In this document: positions 61,554 to 64,000 of the stretch, piece by piece | How the letters are laid out: every line of letters starts with the position of its first letter | Numbering within the stretch: the first letter of the stretch is position 1 | DNA from: Maritimibacter sp. | GTDB lineage: Bacteria; Pseudomonadota; Alphaproteobacteria; Rhodobacterales; Rhodobacteraceae | Direction of reading: 5' to 3' | NCBI GenBank assembly: GCA_002695005.1 | Contig: NZNT01000019.1 | Span: forward strand, 124,001 to 188,000 | DNA: 64,000 nucleotides | Position numbers and translations under genes: made by a program | Notes under the pieces: generated by a model | Told to the model about the DNA's origin: nothing | Databases searched by the model: none | Seen by the model: only the letters and a program-made list of their open reading frames with translations

Positions 61554-62057
61554 ATGAGCGAACAGGGCACATCAACCCCGAAAGCCGCGCCGTTCGAAGG
61601 TACTGAACCCGAAGAGCTTCTGGCGCTTGGTCATGACCTCGACCGGTCGCTGAACTTTCGCATTCGAATGGCTCAGATCCTGTCATTCCGGCATTTCGAA
61701 AAACAGCATCCCGGATACGGTGGAGCGTCCCGGTTTCTGGGCCTCCTGTCGATTATCAAAACCAATCCGGGCGCCCCGCAGAACCGCCTTGCCGAGGCCG
61801 TTGGCCTTCAGCGCTCCAGTCTCGTTCCGATCCTGGACCGGATGGAGACTGAAGGGATCGTTGAACGGCGCGATGTCGAGGGAGACCGGCGGGCCAAGGC
61901 CGTGTTCCTGACCGCGAAGGGCGAAGGTGTCGTCGCAGACCTCAGTGCCTCGGCACTCGAAAGTGAGCGGCGGATGTCTGCCGGCTTGACCGACGATCAG
62001 GTGACCGTCCTGATCGACGGGCTGGACCGGATCATCCACAACCTGCGACACCTGTAG
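61554..62057 (+). CDS. MarR-family transcriptional regulator
   Basis: ATG 61554 (167 residues) is chosen as the first ATG after the operator region; the ribosome site is weak. The winged helix is clear: ASRFLGLLSIIKTNPG, QNRLAEAVGLQRSSLVPILDRME and EGIVERRDVEGDRRAKAVFLTAKG with the wing DR motif. MarR proteins of this type often sense aromatic acids or their CoA esters, as with regulators of hydroxycinnamate genes. Divergent position points to control of the acyl-CoA ligase-crotonase pair. Confidence 0.9.
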   Translation: MSEQGTSTPKAAPFEGTEPEELLALGHDLDRSLNFRIRMAQILSFRHFEKQHPGYGGASRFLGLLSIIKTNPGAPQNRLAEAVGLQRSSLVPILDRMETEGIVERRDVEGDRRAKAVFLTAKGEGVVADLSASALESERRMSAGLTDDQVTVLIDGLDRIIHNLRHL

Positions 62058-62112
62058 GCGCCTGAGCTCTGCCGAGACGCTGGCGCACTTCAGCCACAGT
62101 AATTGCGCGACG

Positions 62113-64000
62113 TCACTCTCTTTTACTTAGCCTCTTCGCAGCGAATTCCGCGAACCAGTCGAGCGCCGCGGGATTGCGTGTGGCATCCTTTGAGGCGACT
62201 TTTTCCGGATTTTCGCCCAGAAGCATCCGGCGCACCGGAACCTCCATCTTCTTTCCCGTGAGGGTGGTCGGAATCTCGGGCACCTCGACGATCACGTCGG
62301 GCACATGACGCGGCGAGCGCTCCGAGCGGAGGCGTCGAACGATTTCTTTTTCGATGTCCCCGGTCAGCCGGACACCCTGCGCCATCTGAACGAACAGTGG
62401 CATGTAGTATCCGCCGTCCGCCTCTTCGATACAGACGATCAGACTGTCGGCGACCTCGTCGAACCCTTCGATGGTGCGGTAGATCTCGGCCGATCCGATG
62501 CGAACGCCGAAGCGGTTAAGCGTGGCATCCGAGCGTCCGAGCACATAGGAGCCGCCGCGCTCGTTGAACCGCACGCGGTCGCCATGGCGCCAGACGCCCG
62601 GGTACATATCGAAGTAACTGTCGGCATATCGTTTGAATCCGTCGTCGCCCCACAGAAACAGCGGCATGGAAGGCATCGGCTGACGCATGACCAACTCGCC
62701 AACGGCGCCGGTCTCCGCTACCTTGCCGTTTTCATCGAAGGCCGCCGCGTCGCATCCGAGCGCCGGCGCCTGAATCTCGCCCGCATGTGCCGGGAGAAGG
62801 GGAGAGCCTGCGAGGATTCCTGAGCAGACCTCCGTCCCGCCGGATTGGGTCGTCGCGTAAATGTCCGGTTTCACCGCCTCGTGAATCCAGGCAAGAATTT
62901 CGGGCGTCACAGGCGAGCCGGTGAGAAGGATCGTCTCAAGGGGAGCGATGTCGAACTCCTCACCCGGTCGGATACCTTCGTTACGCACCATCTGCATAAA
63001 AGTGGGTGACACGCCGAAGGTCGTCACGCCCGTGTCCGCCATCAGACGCCAGAGTGCGCGGGCGTCGGGATAAGTCGGGTGACCGTCATAGAGCGTCACG
63101 TGCCCATTCAGCAGCGGCCCCATCATCAGCGTGTTCCACACCATCCAGCCGGTGGTGGAATAGCAGAACTGTACGGCGTCTTCGTGCATATCGAGATGGA
63201 ACGCCCCGGACTTGAGGTGTTCCAGCACGATTCCGTGGTGGCCGTGAACGATAGGCTTCGGCAAGCCGGTCGTGCCGGACGAAAACAAAACCCACAGCGG
63301 ATGGTCCGAGGGCACGCGCGTATAGTTGAACGCCTCCCGCGATACCTCCGGCCCGTCCAGCAGACTGTCCCAAGCGAGTGTCTCGCCGGAGAAATCGGGA
63401 GTGCCTGCATCAGGCAGATAGTCCAGAAGCACCAGTCGTTCGGCTTTGGGCAGTTGACCCAGGATATTGGTCAGCTCATCCGTGCGGTCGTAGTCCTTTC
63501 CCCCGTAAAGGTAACCGTTCACGGCGAAGACCAGCTTGGGTTCGATCTGGCCGAACCGGTCAATTACGGTCTGAGCGCCGAACTCGGGCGCGGCGGAGGA
63601 CCATGTGGCACCGATCGCGGTGGTGGCCAGCATTGCGATGAAGGTCTCGGGTATATTGGGCATGTAGGCGACGATACGGTCGCCCGGTTCCACACCCATC
63701 TCGCGCAGCCGCGTGGCCATCTTGCGAACGTCGCGACCAACGTCGGCCCAGCTCAGGTTGCGTGTCTCTGGCCGGGTTTCGGACAGGTGCGCGATCATCG
63801 GACGCGTTGGGTCGCCGGTCGCCTCATGCCGTAGAACGTGCTCGGCGTAGTTGAGGCGCGTGCCCGTGAACCAGCGCGTACGTGGCATCGGGTCGCTGGT
63901 CATGACTTCGTCGATCTCGCCGTCGTGGATGATGTCGAAGTAATCCCAGACCGCGCGCCAGAAGCCCGGCACATCCTCGATCGACCAGCGCCAGAGGTCG
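62113..64000 (-). CDS. Acetoacetyl-CoA synthetase, 5' end cut by window edge
   Basis: The enzyme activates acetoacetate to acetoacetyl-CoA with ATP, feeding ketone-body or polyhydroxybutyrate carbon into metabolism. The reading frame stays open to the right edge; the last visible upstream residues are LWRWSIEDVPGFW. About 629 residues are seen of an expected 650 or so. Landmarks are LFSSGTTGLPKPIVHGH, TGWMVWN, TQSGGTEVCSG and the C-terminal LTGKKMEVPVRRML, which is diagnostic against acetyl-CoA synthetase. The 55 bases between it and the MarR gene hold no clear terminator. Confidence 0.9.
   Translation of the reverse strand, partial: DLWRWSIEDVPGFWRAVWDYFDIIHDGEIDEVMTSDPMPRTRWFTGTRLNYAEHVLRHEATGDPTRPMIAHLSETRPETRNLSWADVGRDVRKMATRLREMGVEPGDRIVAYMPNIPETFIAMLATTAIGATWSSAAPEFGAQTVIDRFGQIEPKLVFAVNGYLYGGKDYDRTDELTNILGQLPKAERLVLLDYLPDAGTPDFSGETLAWDSLLDGPEVSREAFNYTRVPSDHPLWVLFSSGTTGLPKPIVHGHHGIVLEHLKSGAFHLDMHEDAVQFCYSTTGWMVWNTLMMGPLLNGHVTLYDGHPTYPDARALWRLMADTGVTTFGVSPTFMQMVRNEGIRPGEEFDIAPLETILLTGSPVTPEILAWIHEAVKPDIYATTQSGGTEVCSGILAGSPLLPAHAGEIQAPALGCDAAAFDENGKVAETGAVGELVMRQPMPSMPLFLWGDDGFKRYADSYFDMYPGVWRHGDRVRFNERGGSYVLGRSDATLNRFGVRIGSAEIYRTIEGFDEVADSLIVCIEEADGGYYMPLFVQMAQGVRLTGDIEKEIVRRLRSERSPRHVPDVIVEVPEIPTTLTGKKMEVPVRRMLLGENPEKVASKDATRNPAALDWFAEFAAKRLSKRE

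Noticed and set aside
1-64000. Mobile elements, integrase, prophage or CRISPR array
   Set aside because: No transposase-like protein, terminal inverted repeats, regularly spaced repeats or tRNA-edge duplication were found by eye; the tRNA-Thr at 32689 has no integrase beside it.

Overview
The window reads as chromosomal DNA of a marine-type alphaproteobacterium, most likely the Roseobacter group of the Rhodobacteraceae. This is inferred from the high GC content, the accB-accC-aat order, a GapR (DUF2312) nucleoid protein, a DksA/TraR-like zinc protein, a DddP-like M24 enzyme, and the density of ABC and TRAP uptake systems. Coding density is high. I see no insertion sequence, prophage, integrase or CRISPR array. 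There is one tRNA gene (tRNA-Thr, UGU anticodon). Genes are cut at both edges: aat at the left and acetoacetyl-CoA synthetase at the right.

Layout, left half. 1-2445: aat, accC and accB (fatty acid synthesis and N-end rule). 2578-6180: a hypothetical protein, a RutR-like TetR repressor, a divergent acyl-CoA ligase and 3-hydroxybutyrate dehydrogenase. 6238-8421: an ECF sigma factor with two small membrane proteins, then a secreted acidic PRC-barrel protein. 8635-20895: an apparent short-chain acid (acetate) block. It holds acetyl-CoA synthetase, a Liv-type ABC importer, a divergent XRE/short-chain-fatty-acyl-type regulator with two TTTGTAAACAAA sites between them, a single-domain response regulator, a small membrane protein, and a fused SSS-transporter/histidine kinase. 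20945-25571: a stand-alone FliM/SpoA-type protein, a DksA-like protein, small proteins, a FadJ-like beta-oxidation enzyme and GapR. 25627-29315: a degenerate sulfotransferase-like protein, an orphan Fe3+-type ABC permease and a TPR-methyltransferase.

Layout, right half. 29460-32459: glycine-betaine-type proXWV operon, then tRNA-Thr. 32939-34198: an M24 enzyme resembling the DMSP lyase DddP. 34576-40047: a dipeptide-type ABC importer with a fused double ATPase. 40583-50123 (minus strand): an eight-gene operon of aldehyde dehydrogenase, a Liv ABC importer whose LivF carries a long Pro/Ala-rich tail, a second aldehyde dehydrogenase and a flotillin, with a divergent AraC regulator. 51169-58872: a LysR regulator divergent from a TAXI-TRAP importer, two amidohydrolase-type decarboxylases and an FAD aromatic hydroxylase. 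58892-62057: enoyl-CoA hydratase and acyl-CoA ligase with a divergent MarR regulator. 62113-64000: acetoacetyl-CoA synthetase.

How the parts fit. Much of the window deals with capturing organic acids and compatible solutes and feeding them in as CoA thioesters. The two features that look least like standard annotation are the clustered acs / Liv importer / H-box-bearing XRE regulator / SSS-kinase block, and the ABC-aldehyde dehydrogenase-flotillin operon with its tailed LivF. In all five solute importers that have a binding-protein gene, a strong RNA hairpin lies directly after that gene. All functional statements come from sequence motifs and recalled family knowledge; no search was run.
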